A stretch of 64,000 nt of DNA. Origin: Mycolicibacterium mageritense. GTDB taxonomy: Bacteria; Actinomycetota; Actinomycetes; Mycobacteriales; Mycobacteriaceae. The notes below the pieces were generated by a model, which was given only the letters and a program-made list of their open reading frames with translations, made no database searches and was not told where the DNA came from. Shown in pieces: positions 1 through 7,420 of the stretch. Numbering within the stretch: the stretch's first letter is position 1; each line of letters opens with the position of its first letter. The stretch covers positions 3,658,001 through 3,722,000 of the forward strand of contig NZ_AP022567.1 in NCBI RefSeq assembly GCF_010727475.1, in the 5' to 3' direction. Both the position numbers and the translations under genes were made by a program.

Positions 1-975
1 GGTGCGGCGGCGTTGCCGGGACAGCGGGATGCGGTCGGCGATGTTGCTCAGTGGGTTGACCACCGCGGTCAGCGACAGCACCGCGTCGTGCAGGGTGTCG
101 ACCATGGGTGCGAGCGCTTCCAGGCCGGGCACCAGGCGGTTGAGGGTGTCGGAGAGGTCGACGAGCTTGGCCAGCGGCCCGTCCGGATCGGCCAGGGTCT
201 CCAGCAGGCCGTCGTCGGCGAGCAGTTTGTCGACGACGCCGTCCTCGCGCAGCAGGCGTTCGATGAGGCCTTCGTCGGCGAGCAGTTGATCGGCCAGCCC
301 GCCGGGGGAGACGACCCGCGACAGTGCGCCGTTCTCTGTGGTCAGCCGGTCCATCAGACCGCCCTCGGAGGTGACCTGGTCGACCAGGCCGCCTTCTTGC
401 AGGGCCCGGTTCACGGGTCCGGTCTCTGCGAGCAGTTTGTCGGCGACACCGTCTTCGCGCAGGATCCGCTCGATGATCCCGTCCTTGGCGAGCAGTCGGT
501 CGGCCAGACCGCCTGGGGCCAGCACCCGTGACACGACGCCGTCTTCGGCGGTGAGCCGGTCGGCGAGGCCACCCTCGGCGGTGATCTGATCGACGAGGCC
601 GCCCTCGGCCAGCGCGCGTGACACCGGCCCGGTGTCGGAGTTCAGCCGGTCGAGCAGTCCGCCGGGCTTGGTCAGCTGATCGACCAGGCCACCCGGTTGC
701 AGTAGCTGGTTGAGGGGACCGTCGGGCGCCAATGCCCGCCCGATCGGTGCGTCGTCGTCCATCAGGTGGGCCAGCCGGTTTGCTCGGGACACCGCATCGT
801 CGAGTCCGAGCAGGCCTGCCACCGAGGGCTTGCCCTGGATGGGGTTGGCGTCGTTGAGGGACCGTTGTACGACGTTGAGGGTGCCTCCGGCGATGCCGAG
901 GCCGAGGTCGGCGACGGCCAAACCGACCTTGACGGGGGCGGTGGCGACCTGGACCAGGGTTTTGCCGAGGTTCAT
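1..975 (-). CDS. Partial protein with exact 10-residue tandem repeats
   Basis: The frame opens with ATG at 975 and runs off the left edge, giving 325 residues with no stop. From about residue 85 to 274 it consists of 19 units of exactly 10 residues with the pattern [GDT]-G-[LPV]-x-[DSE]-[RQK]-[LIV]-L-x-[EPD]; typical units are GGLVDQITAE and GGLADRLTAE. Seven units form a 70-residue super-repeat present twice in tandem (residues 115-184 and 185-254), with most positions conserved. The N-terminus (about 80 residues) is non-repetitive with a small-residue-rich hydrophobic stretch near residues 10-35. No enzyme motif is visible. It is divergent from phoP, and the PhoP box lies between the two, so PhoP control is possible. 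Function unknown; the gene is certain because only this frame gives a periodic protein. Confidence 0.85.
   Translation of the reverse strand, partial: MNLGKTLVQVATAPVKVGLAVADLGLGIAGGTLNVVQRSLNDANPIQGKPSVAGLLGLDDAVSRANRLAHLMDDDAPIGRALAPDGPLNQLLQPGGLVDQLTKPGGLLDRLNSDTGPVSRALAEGGLVDQITAEGGLADRLTAEDGVVSRVLAPGGLADRLLAKDGIIERILREDGVADKLLAETGPVNRALQEGGLVDQVTSEGGLMDRLTTENGALSRVVSPGGLADQLLADEGLIERLLREDGVVDKLLADDGLLETLADPDGPLAKLVDLSDTLNRLVPGLEALAPMVDTLHDAVLSLTAVVNPLSNIADRIPLSRQRRRT
154..723 (-). repeat. 30-bp-periodic coding tandem repeat with 210-bp super-repeat
   Basis: This DNA encodes the 19 decapeptide units of the left-edge gene. The two 210-bp copies lie at 424..633 and 214..423. Spacing stays in frame throughout, so selection acts on the protein rather than on the DNA. 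Confidence 0.8.
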
Positions 976-1043
976 GGCGCCCAGTGTAGGCGGGTGTGGT
1001 CGCGGTCACGTCGGCCGGTGGCCACAGCTGCCCAGCGACAAAC

Positions 1044-1061
1044 TCACAGGAAGCTCACAGT
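1044..1061 (+). promoter_or_regulatory. PhoP box upstream of phoP
   Basis: TCACAGG at 1044-1050 and TCACAGT at 1055-1061 are direct 7-bp repeats separated by 4 bp (AAGC). This is the architecture known for mycobacterial PhoP sites. A further TCACAGG half-site lies at 1084-1090, just before the phoP start, and CCACAGC lies at 1022-1028. The arrangement predicts autoregulation of phoPR and possibly control of the divergent repeat-protein gene. Confidence 0.8.
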
Positions 1062-1104
1062 CGGCTGGCAGGTTTACGCCACTTCACAGGTTCACGATGA
1101 CCAC

Positions 1105-1824
1105 ATGGCAATGGCTGCACTACCTGAGAGCGTTCCTGAGGCCCGGGTTCTCGTCGTCGATGACGAGGCCAACATTGTGGAACTGCTCTCCGTGAGCCTG
1201 AAGTTCCAGGGGTTCGAGGTGCACACCGCCTCCAACGGGGCGGCAGCGCTGGACAAGGCCCGTGAGGTACGTCCCGACGCCGTGATCCTGGACGTGATGA
1301 TGCCCGGCATGGACGGCTTCGGCCTGTTGCGGCGCCTGCGCGCCGACGGCATCGATGCTCCCGCGCTGTTCCTCACGGCGCGCGACAGCCTGCAGGACAA
1401 GATCGCGGGGCTGACCCTGGGCGGCGACGACTACGTGACCAAGCCGTTCAGCCTGGAAGAGGTCGTGGCCCGGCTCCGGGTGATCCTGCGCCGCGCCGGC
1501 CGTGGCGCCGAGGAACCCCGCAACGCGCGGTTGTCCTTCGCCGACATCGAACTCGACGAGGACACTCACGAGGTGTGGAAGGCCGGCGAGCCGGTATCGC
1601 TGTCGCCGACCGAGTTCACGCTGCTGCGGTACTTCATCATCAACGCCGGAACGGTGCTGTCCAAGCCCAAGATCCTCGATCACGTGTGGCGCTACGACTT
1701 CGGTGGCGACGTCAACGTCGTCGAGTCCTATGTCTCATACCTGCGCCGCAAGATCGACACCGGTGAGAAGCGTCTGCTTCACACCCTGCGTGGTGTCGGC
1801 TACGTGCTGCGCGAACCGCGCTGA
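1105..1824 (+). CDS. phoP: DNA-binding response regulator PhoP
   Basis: This is a 239-residue OmpR/PhoB-type response regulator. The receiver domain (about residues 13-130) has the acidic pair D19-D20, the phospho-acceptor D63 in VILDVMMPG, and the conserved K in YVTKPF. The winged-helix DNA-binding domain follows (about 145-239) and ends RRKIDTGEKRLLHTLRGVG. It matches remembered M. tuberculosis PhoP almost residue for residue after the first 12 positions. In that species PhoP controls complex lipid synthesis, pH response and ESX-1 secretion. ATG 1105 gives an N-terminus close to the family; the open frame continues further upstream but without conserved sequence. It is followed by phoR after 92 bp, and a PhoP box precedes it. 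Confidence 0.97.
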   Translation: MAMAALPESVPEARVLVVDDEANIVELLSVSLKFQGFEVHTASNGAAALDKAREVRPDAVILDVMMPGMDGFGLLRRLRADGIDAPALFLTARDSLQDKIAGLTLGGDDYVTKPFSLEEVVARLRVILRRAGRGAEEPRNARLSFADIELDEDTHEVWKAGEPVSLSPTEFTLLRYFIINAGTVLSKPKILDHVWRYDFGGDVNVVESYVSYLRRKIDTGEKRLLHTLRGVGYVLREPR

Positions 1825-1916
1825 GCGCTCGACACAGTCACTGCTGATATTTGCCGCCGATCGCGCGAGTTCGGTGGAGAATGCAACCGCAATGACTGAA
1901 TCATCTTCTGCCGTCG

Positions 1917-3359
1917 ATGTTTGAGCGGGTCGGCCCGGGCCACGGGCGTGGTGTGCCGCTTCGTGTCGGCTTGGTGGCCGCCGCATTGTTCTTGGTGGCA
2001 TGCGGTCTGTTGGCGTCGGGTGTCGCGGTCACGTCGATCATGCGTCACACCGAGGTCAACCGCATCGATCAGACCCTGCTCGACGCGTCGCGCAGTTGGG
2101 CGCAGGCGCCGCGTCAGTCGCCGTCGACACCGGTCGAGGGCCCGAATCCGGCGCGGCCGCCCTCCAATTTCTATGTCCGCGGGGTCGATGCGGACGGGCG
2201 CACGTGGATCGCGGTCAACGACCGCGAAGCCGAACCCGATCTGCCAGATGACAACGATGTGGGCCCCGTGCCCGTGACGGTGGGGTCGATCGACAACTCA
2301 AAGGTGCAGTGGCGCGCGATGACCGTGCGCGGACCCCAAGACGAATTGACCACGGTCGCGATCGACCTGTCCGACGTGCAGTCGTCGGTGCGAGCGTTGA
2401 TCTGGTCGCAGGTGGGAATCGGCTCAGCGGTGCTGTTGGTGCTCGGCGTTGCGGGATACGTCGTGGTACACCGCAGCCTGCGTCCGCTGGTCGAGGTGGA
2501 GCAGACGGCGGCCGCGATCGCTGCCGGCCAGCTCGACCGCCGTGTCCCGGAACGGGATCCGCGCACCGAGGTGGGCCGACTTTCGTTGGCGCTCAATGGA
2601 ATGCTGGCGCAGATTCAGCGGGCGGTGGCCGCCTCGGACGCGTCGGCCGAGCAGGCGCGGACGTCGGAGGAGCGGATGCGACGCTTCATCACCGACGCGA
2701 GCCACGAGTTGCGCACCCCGCTGACCACCATCCGCGGGTTCGCCGAGCTGTACCGGCAGGGCGCGGCCCGGGACGTCGAGATGATCATGGGCCGCATCGA
2801 AAGTGAATCGCGCCGCATGGGGCTGCTGGTGGAGGATCTGCTGCTGCTCGCGCGGCTCGACGCGCAACGTCCGCTGGACCGCCACCGCGTCGACCTGCTG
2901 ACGCTGGCCACCGACGCCGTGCACGATGCGCAGTCGATCGCCCCCAAACGCAAGGTCACGATGGAAGTGTTCGACGGGCCGGGCACCCCGGAGGTGCTCG
3001 GCGACGACGCGCGCCTGCGGCAGGTGCTGGGCAATCTGGTCGCCAACGCGCTGCAGCACACGCCCGAGAGCGCAGGCATCACGGTCCGGGTGGGAACCGT
3101 CGACGACAATGCGGTGCTCGAAGTGTGCGACGAGGGACCGGGCATGAGCCAGGACGACGCGCGGCGCGTCTTCGAACGGTTCTACCGCGCGGACACGTCG
3201 CGAACCCGCGCCAGCGGCGGTACGGGCCTCGGGCTCTCGATCGTCGACTCCCTGGTGTACGCCCACGGTGGCACCGTGCAGGTCACCACCGCCCCGGGAC
3301 AGGGCTGCCGGTTTACCGTCAGCTTGCCGCGGATTGCAGATCAGCCAGCGCGGCTTTGA
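1917..3359 (+). CDS. phoR: Membrane sensor histidine kinase PhoR
   Basis: This 480-residue sensor kinase is the partner of PhoP. It has a first membrane segment at about 17-40, an extracytoplasmic sensor loop (about 41-163), a second membrane segment (about 165-186), a HAMP domain, and a dimerisation helix with phospho-accepting H263 in ASHELRTPL. The ATPase domain shows the N box (NLVANALQHT), G1 (DEGPGMS), F box (FERFYRAD) and G2 (GGTGLGLSI). No ATG lies in frame nearby upstream, so ATG 1917 is used despite a weak ribosome site. Its last 41 bp overlap the 3' end of the convergent HIT gene, which may give antisense effects. Confidence 0.96.
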   Translation: MFERVGPGHGRGVPLRVGLVAAALFLVACGLLASGVAVTSIMRHTEVNRIDQTLLDASRSWAQAPRQSPSTPVEGPNPARPPSNFYVRGVDADGRTWIAVNDREAEPDLPDDNDVGPVPVTVGSIDNSKVQWRAMTVRGPQDELTTVAIDLSDVQSSVRALIWSQVGIGSAVLLVLGVAGYVVVHRSLRPLVEVEQTAAAIAAGQLDRRVPERDPRTEVGRLSLALNGMLAQIQRAVAASDASAEQARTSEERMRRFITDASHELRTPLTTIRGFAELYRQGAARDVEMIMGRIESESRRMGLLVEDLLLLARLDAQRPLDRHRVDLLTLATDAVHDAQSIAPKRKVTMEVFDGPGTPEVLGDDARLRQVLGNLVANALQHTPESAGITVRVGTVDDNAVLEVCDEGPGMSQDDARRVFERFYRADTSRTRASGGTGLGLSIVDSLVYAHGGTVQVTTAPGQGCRFTVSLPRIADQPARL

Positions 3360-3735
3360 TCTTGGCCTGCGCCTCGTCGAGCGACTCCGGTGACGGATTG
3401 TTGTCGACGTTGGCGAAGCCGAAATCGGTCAGGTTGTAGGCCGGGAACACGTGGACGTGCAGGTGGGGCACCTCCAGACCGGCGATGATGACCCCGGCCC
3501 GCTCCGCGCCGAATGCCTTGCACACAGCCTTGCCGATCAGCTGTGAGACCGCCATGATCCGCCCGAACACCTCGGGTTCGACGTCCTGCCAGTTGTCGAT
3601 CTCGGCCCGCGGCACCACCAGGGTGTGGCCCTGCGTCATGGGCGCGATCGTCAGGAAGGCCACGATGTCGTCATCCTCGTAGACGAATCGGCCGGGCAGT
3701 TCTCCGTTGATGATCTTCGTGAAGACGGTCGCCAT
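3319..3735 (-). CDS. HIT-family nucleotide-binding hydrolase
   Basis: This is a 138-residue histidine-triad protein. The triad HLHVHVF is at residues 91-97 and the HIT fold is complete, with NGELP near the N-terminus and GHTLVVPR around residue 36-43. Family members hydrolyse nucleotide phosphoramidates or dinucleoside polyphosphates. The position next to phoR matches remembered Rv0759c. The start at MATVFTKI (3735) is chosen because homology begins there; the open frame extends 18 codons further without conserved sequence. The 3' end overlaps phoR by 41 bp in convergent orientation. Confidence 0.92.
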   Translation of the reverse strand: MATVFTKIINGELPGRFVYEDDDIVAFLTIAPMTQGHTLVVPRAEIDNWQDVEPEVFGRIMAVSQLIGKAVCKAFGAERAGVIIAGLEVPHLHVHVFPAYNLTDFGFANVDNNPSPESLDEAQAKIKAALADLQSAAS

Positions 3736-3842
3736 GCCTTGAGCATAGAGATAGAGATTGAGACGCCCATCTCGTTGCGCAGGAAACAACCACAGGGTTG
3801 ACTAGTGGGGCTTAGTAAATTGCACAGAGGAGTGACGAGATC

Positions 3843-4145
3843 GTGCCCGACGCGGTGAAGAGGGAAGCCGACGGTGACGATCCGGTTGTCCCGGATGCGC
3901 GTGACGCTCGATACGAGTGGATCGCCCTGGACGTCCCGGCGGACAACTGGTGGGAGGTCGTCGACCACCCCGAACTCGCCTCGCGGGGGCTCGACGGCTG
4001 GACGTACCACTCGTGCACACCGTCGGCGTACGGCGACGATCACGTCGTCCTGACCTACTACCGCGCGCTCAAACTGCCCGTGGTGCACGGCGCACGGCCG
4101 ACGCATCGCGGCCGCCGATTCGAACGGGGCGCGTGCGTGCGCTGA
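3843..4145 (+). CDS. Small Trp-rich hypothetical protein
   Basis: This 100-residue frame starts at GTG 3843, with AGAGGAG about 9 nt upstream as a convincing ribosome site. The protein has a polar N-terminus and a compact middle (DNWWEVVDHP, GWTYHSCTPS, DHVVLTYYRAL), then a basic tail. I recognise no family. It stands alone on the plus strand between the divergent HIT gene and the convergent SDR gene, whose stop is only 4 bp away. Reality is supported by the ribosome site and amino-acid composition; function is unknown. Confidence 0.6.
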   Translation: MPDAVKREADGDDPVVPDARDARYEWIALDVPADNWWEVVDHPELASRGLDGWTYHSCTPSAYGDDHVVLTYYRALKLPVVHGARPTHRGRRFERGACVR

Positions 4146-4149
4146 CCGG

Positions 4150-4977
4150 TCAGGCGCCGGAGATGATCCCGTGCAGTTCGTCGACGGCCCACGGGCCTGC
4201 GGTGTGGTGGTCCCGGTAGCCGAGGAATCCCGGTGCGGGACGAGCGAATTCGCCGACGAATCCTCCGGCCGCGATGAAGACCCGGCCCGTCACATCCTTG
4301 GCGAGGTCACTCACCAGATAGCCGTAGGTCGGTGCGACGTACTCCGGGGGTGCGGCGTCGAGCGCACCCTGCATGCTCACGTCGTCCAGCATGCCGCGCC
4401 GGTTCAGTGAGGCGATGTGCTGCTCATACTCGGCGCCGGTGGACAGCCGGGTCTTGGCGCCCGGGCACACCACGTTCGCGCGGACTCCGAACTCCTTGAG
4501 CTCCGCGGCGATTGCGAGTGTCAACCCGTTGACGGCGCCCTTGCCCGCCGGATAGCCCGTGCCGCCGTAATCGCCGAGGAACGCGAATGAACTGGTGTTG
4601 ACGATGGCGCCGTTGCCCTGCGCGACCATCCGCGGTGCGGCCGCGCGGCATGTCTCGAACACCGTGCTCAGATGCGCGCCGAGCAGTTGATTGAACTCGG
4701 CACTGCTCACACTCAGGATCGACGATCCCATGGGTTCGGCCGTGCCGGCACAGTTGATCAGGATGTCGATGCGACCGAACTCGCGGACGCACGCCTCGAT
4801 CAGAGCGTCGGCGACCGCCGGGTCGGCCGGCGAACCGGCATGTGCCACACCGGAAATCCGTTCGGCCGCGGCATGTGCGGCGCCGGGGTCACGGCCGTTG
4901 ACCACCACCCCGGCGCCCTGGGCTGCCAGCAGTTCGGCAATCGCCAGCCCGATGCCTCGGGTACCGCCGACGACCAC
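4150..4977 (-). CDS. Short-chain dehydrogenase/reductase
   Basis: This is a classical SDR of about 275 residues: the cofactor loop GGTRGIG lies at the very N-terminus, NCAG follows beta-4, the catalytic Ser is in NTSSF, and the YxxxK motif is YPAGK. The substrate is unknown. The first GTG (4977) would begin inside beta-strand 1. The sequence upstream (AGRGAVVV) is in frame and looks like the true strand, but the only starts before the in-frame stop are CTG at about 5022 or ATT. The real start is therefore probably non-standard and translationally coupled to the SnoaL-like gene ending at 5003. As I recall, this SDR is absent from the M. tuberculosis version of the locus. Confidence 0.85.
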   Translation of the reverse strand: MVVGGTRGIGLAIAELLAAQGAGVVVNGRDPGAAHAAAERISGVAHAGSPADPAVADALIEACVREFGRIDILINCAGTAEPMGSSILSVSSAEFNQLLGAHLSTVFETCRAAAPRMVAQGNGAIVNTSSFAFLGDYGGTGYPAGKGAVNGLTLAIAAELKEFGVRANVVCPGAKTRLSTGAEYEQHIASLNRRGMLDDVSMQGALDAAPPEYVAPTYGYLVSDLAKDVTGRVFIAAGGFVGEFARPAPGFLGYRDHHTAGPWAVDELHGIISGA

Positions 4978-5002
4978 CGCGCCGCGGCCGGCAAGTGGAC
5001 CG

Positions 5003-5431
5003 CTAATTGGCGCCTTCCTCAGAGAACTTCATGGCAGCCATGTTCCAGTACCCGCGCAGGTTGGTGATCAGGCCTGCGTCGTCGACCTTGTAGGTGAACA
5101 CCCCGCGCACCGTTGCGGTGAAGCCATTGGGAAACTTGGTGCGCAGCACCAGGATGTACGCGATCTCGGTGGGCGAGCTGGACGGGAACGCCTCCTCGCA
5201 CGTGACCGTCAACTCGTTGGGGCCGATGTTGGCGTCGTAGAACGCCGCGAGCGCTTCCTTGCCGCGCACCCCGGTGCCGTCCGGGTTGGTGACGGCCTCG
5301 CCGATCGGATCCTCGACCACCACGTCGTCGGACATCAGTGCCAGCCAGCCTTCACGATCTCCGGACTGCACACAGCGCCACGACGCCTGCGACGCCGCCT
5401 GTGCCGGCGTAAGTTCCTGGGTTTCGGTCAT
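5003..5431 (-). CDS. SnoaL/ketosteroid-isomerase-fold protein (Rv0760c type)
   Basis: This 142-residue NTF2-fold protein closely matches remembered Rv0760c, whose structure resembles steroid delta-isomerase. Conserved stretches include SWRCVQSGDREGWLALM, EDPIG near residue 40, and GVFTYKVDDAGLI near the C-terminus. The start at MTETQELTP (5431) has a GGAG ribosome site and fits the orthologue length; the open frame goes 17 codons further up. It lies in the minus-strand operon with adhB, ferredoxin and cyp51, so a small hydrophobic ligand or steroid is likely. The true substrate is not established. Confidence 0.9.
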   Translation of the reverse strand: MTETQELTPAQAASQASWRCVQSGDREGWLALMSDDVVVEDPIGEAVTNPDGTGVRGKEALAAFYDANIGPNELTVTCEEAFPSSSPTEIAYILVLRTKFPNGFTATVRGVFTYKVDDAGLITNLRGYWNMAAMKFSEEGAN

Positions 5432-5450
5432 ATTCGTCTCCAAATGGCAG

Positions 5451-6578
5451 TCAGCGGTCGGCGTCGGTATAGCGGATGACACCGCGGATGTTGCGGCCCT
5501 CCAGCATGTCCTTGTACCCGTCGTTGATCTGCTCGAGCTTGTATTGGCGCGTCACCATGTCGTCGAGGTTGAGCTTGCCTGCCTTGTACATCGACAGCAG
5601 CTGCGGGATGTCGTAGTGCGGGTTTCCGCCACCGAAGATGGTGCCCTGCAGGTTCTTCTGCATGAGTGTCAGCATGGCCAGGTTCAGGCTGACGTTGGTG
5701 TCGAGCAGGCTGCCGATCGCCGTCACCACGCACGTGCCGCCCTTGCTGGTGAGGTTGAGGTAGTTGTCGACATCGGCGCCGTGCAGCTCGCCGACCGTGA
5801 CGATGACCTTCTTGGCCATCAACCCCCACGTGACCTCGGCGACGCCGGCCATGGCCGAGAAGATGTCCGGATAGACGTGGGTGGCGCCGAACTTGAGTGC
5901 TTGATCGCGTTTCCACTCGACCGGGTCGACCACGAAGATGTGCCGTGCGCCCGCGTTGACCGCGCCCTGCAGGGCCGCCATGCCGACGCCGCCGACGCCG
6001 ATGACGGCCACGTCGTCACCGGGGCGGATGTCGCCCGCGCGGACCGCCGAGCCGTAGCCCGTGGTCACGCCGCAGCCCACCAGGCACGCCACCTCGAACG
6101 GGATGGACTTGTCGATCTTCACCACCGAGCTCTTGTGCACCACCATGTACGGGCTGAAGGTGCCGAGCAGGGTCATCGGAAAGACGTTCTGGCCCTTGGC
6201 CTGAATGCGGAAGGTGCCGTCGGACACGGCTTGGCCGCCGAGCAGGCCCGCGCCGAGGTCGCACAGGTTGCGCAGGCCGGCCTGACACGACGGACAGCTG
6301 CCGCACGACGGGATGAACGACAGCACCACGTGGTCGCCGGGTTCGATGCCTTCGACGCCCGGGCCGACCTCGGTGACGATGCCCGCACCCTCGTGCCCGC
6401 CGAGCACCGGGAAGCCGCCCATCGGGATACCGCCGGTGACCAGGTGGTGGTCGGAATGGCACATGCCCGACGCTTCCATCTGGATCTTGACTTCATCCTT
6501 GACGGGATCGCCGATCTCGATCTCCTCGATCGACCACGGCTGATTGAACTCCCAGATGAGAGCTCCCTTTGTCTTCAT
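5451..6578 (-). CDS. adhB: Zinc-type alcohol dehydrogenase, NDMA-dependent family
   Basis: This is a 375-residue medium-chain dehydrogenase. It carries the catalytic zinc site (MCHSDHH around residue 39-45, GGHEGAG), the structural-zinc cysteine cluster CGSCPSC plus NLC, and the cofactor motif GVGGVG near residue 195. It matches remembered Rv0761c (AdhB) and the NDMA-dependent class III-like alcohol dehydrogenases, whose tightly bound NAD(H) is recycled by an external carrier. Its 3' neighbour is 19 bp away. About 84 bp separate it from the upstream gene, with room for its own promoter. Confidence 0.93.
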   Translation of the reverse strand: MKTKGALIWEFNQPWSIEEIEIGDPVKDEVKIQMEASGMCHSDHHLVTGGIPMGGFPVLGGHEGAGIVTEVGPGVEGIEPGDHVVLSFIPSCGSCPSCQAGLRNLCDLGAGLLGGQAVSDGTFRIQAKGQNVFPMTLLGTFSPYMVVHKSSVVKIDKSIPFEVACLVGCGVTTGYGSAVRAGDIRPGDDVAVIGVGGVGMAALQGAVNAGARHIFVVDPVEWKRDQALKFGATHVYPDIFSAMAGVAEVTWGLMAKKVIVTVGELHGADVDNYLNLTSKGGTCVVTAIGSLLDTNVSLNLAMLTLMQKNLQGTIFGGGNPHYDIPQLLSMYKAGKLNLDDMVTRQYKLEQINDGYKDMLEGRNIRGVIRYTDADR

Positions 6579-6662
6579 GACGTCCCACTTTCGTTGGAGG
6601 CTTCCGGCGACAGACTAAGTTATCTAGGTCACATAAGGAAGATCACATATGAACTGTCGTGG

Positions 6663-7202
6663 TCACCAGATGGGCACGGGCGCCTGACCCAGTGGGTAGT
6701 AGCCGGGCAGCTTCTCACCGGCCAGGCTGCGCTCGATGCGCTTCTGCATACCCGCGCTGAGATCACCCGACTCGATCAGCTTCATGAACATCGACGACAC
6801 ATGACCGAAATCGAAGAAGTCGCGTTGCCATTCGATCAGCAACTGGTCGTTGAGCCGGAACCAGCTGCCGCCGATCCCGTAGATCTCGTCGGTGGTGTTG
6901 TCGGCCTTGTTGACGATCTGCTTCCAGAAGCCGACCACCTCGCCCTGCTTCTCGTCGACCAACACCTTCTGGTATTCGTAGACCCAGTTCTCCAGCCCTT
7001 CCATCTCCAGACCCAGTGCGACATCGCGGATCTCGTCGCGGCCGACGCACATCACGTCTTCCTTGGGGCCGATGTTCCAGCCGTAGGTCGCGTCGGCGGT
7101 GTAGAAGTCGGCCAGCGGTTTCCAATCACCGGCCTTCTCGGCGTCCTTGTTGGCTTGCAGCCAACGGTCGACCCACTGATCGAGTGCTTCGCGTGACGGC
7201 AT
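6663..7202 (-). CDS. SnoaL-like conserved protein (Rv0762c type)
   Basis: This 179-residue protein has an NTF2/SnoaL-like fold signature (ADFYTADATYGWN near residue 30, a C-terminal FFDFGHV). Length and position match remembered Rv0762c. The start MPSREALDQW (7202) is preferred because upstream codons in the open frame are arginine-rich shadow sequence. It follows the ferredoxin gene by 2 bp, so it is co-transcribed with cyp51 and ferredoxin. Function is unknown; a role in handling a P450 product is inferred from context only. Confidence 0.88.
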   Translation of the reverse strand: MPSREALDQWVDRWLQANKDAEKAGDWKPLADFYTADATYGWNIGPKEDVMCVGRDEIRDVALGLEMEGLENWVYEYQKVLVDEKQGEVVGFWKQIVNKADNTTDEIYGIGGSWFRLNDQLLIEWQRDFFDFGHVSSMFMKLIESGDLSAGMQKRIERSLAGEKLPGYYPLGQAPVPIW

Positions 7203-7204
7203 GG

Positions 7205-7420
7205 CTATTCCTTCTCGGTGATGGACAGTGCTCGGGTAGGACACATTTCGACGGCGCGCTCGACGTCGTCGCGGAGTTCGTCGGGTGGTTCCGGGTCGGT
7301 GATCTCGACGATGCCCCGTTTGGGCACCGAGAAGACATCCGGGGCCTCGAGTTCGCACATGGCGTGGCCCTGGCAGAGGTCGGTGTCGACCTCAACGCGA
7401 TAGCAACCCACGACGCTCAT
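7205..7420 (-). CDS. 3Fe-4S ferredoxin, P450 redox partner
   Basis: This 71-residue ferredoxin has cluster ligands C16, C22 and C60 (CQGHAMC and a later CP). Residue 19, normally the second cysteine, is histidine. The CxxHxxC pattern is typical of mycobacterial ferredoxins next to P450 genes, which usually hold a 3Fe-4S cluster. It overlaps the cyp51 stop by 4 bp (ATGA) and matches remembered Rv0763c. Its role is to pass electrons from a reductase, not encoded here, to CYP51 and possibly CYP123. Confidence 0.95.
   Translation of the reverse strand: MSVVGCYRVEVDTDLCQGHAMCELEAPDVFSVPKRGIVEITDPEPPDELRDDVERAVEMCPTRALSITEKE

Noticed and set aside
13..589. Plus-strand frames in the repeat region
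   Set aside because: Only the minus-strand frame gives a regular 10-residue repeat protein; the plus frames are mirror shadows.
154..723. Possible CRISPR or DNA satellite array
   Set aside because: The 30-bp period has no spacers, stays in frame and encodes a conserved decapeptide, so it is a coding repeat.
5259..7196. A 645-codon plus-strand open frame opposite adhB and its neighbours
   Set aside because: It is antisense to strongly conserved genes and its composition (Val/Asp/His/Arg-rich) is typical of shadow frames in GC-rich DNA.
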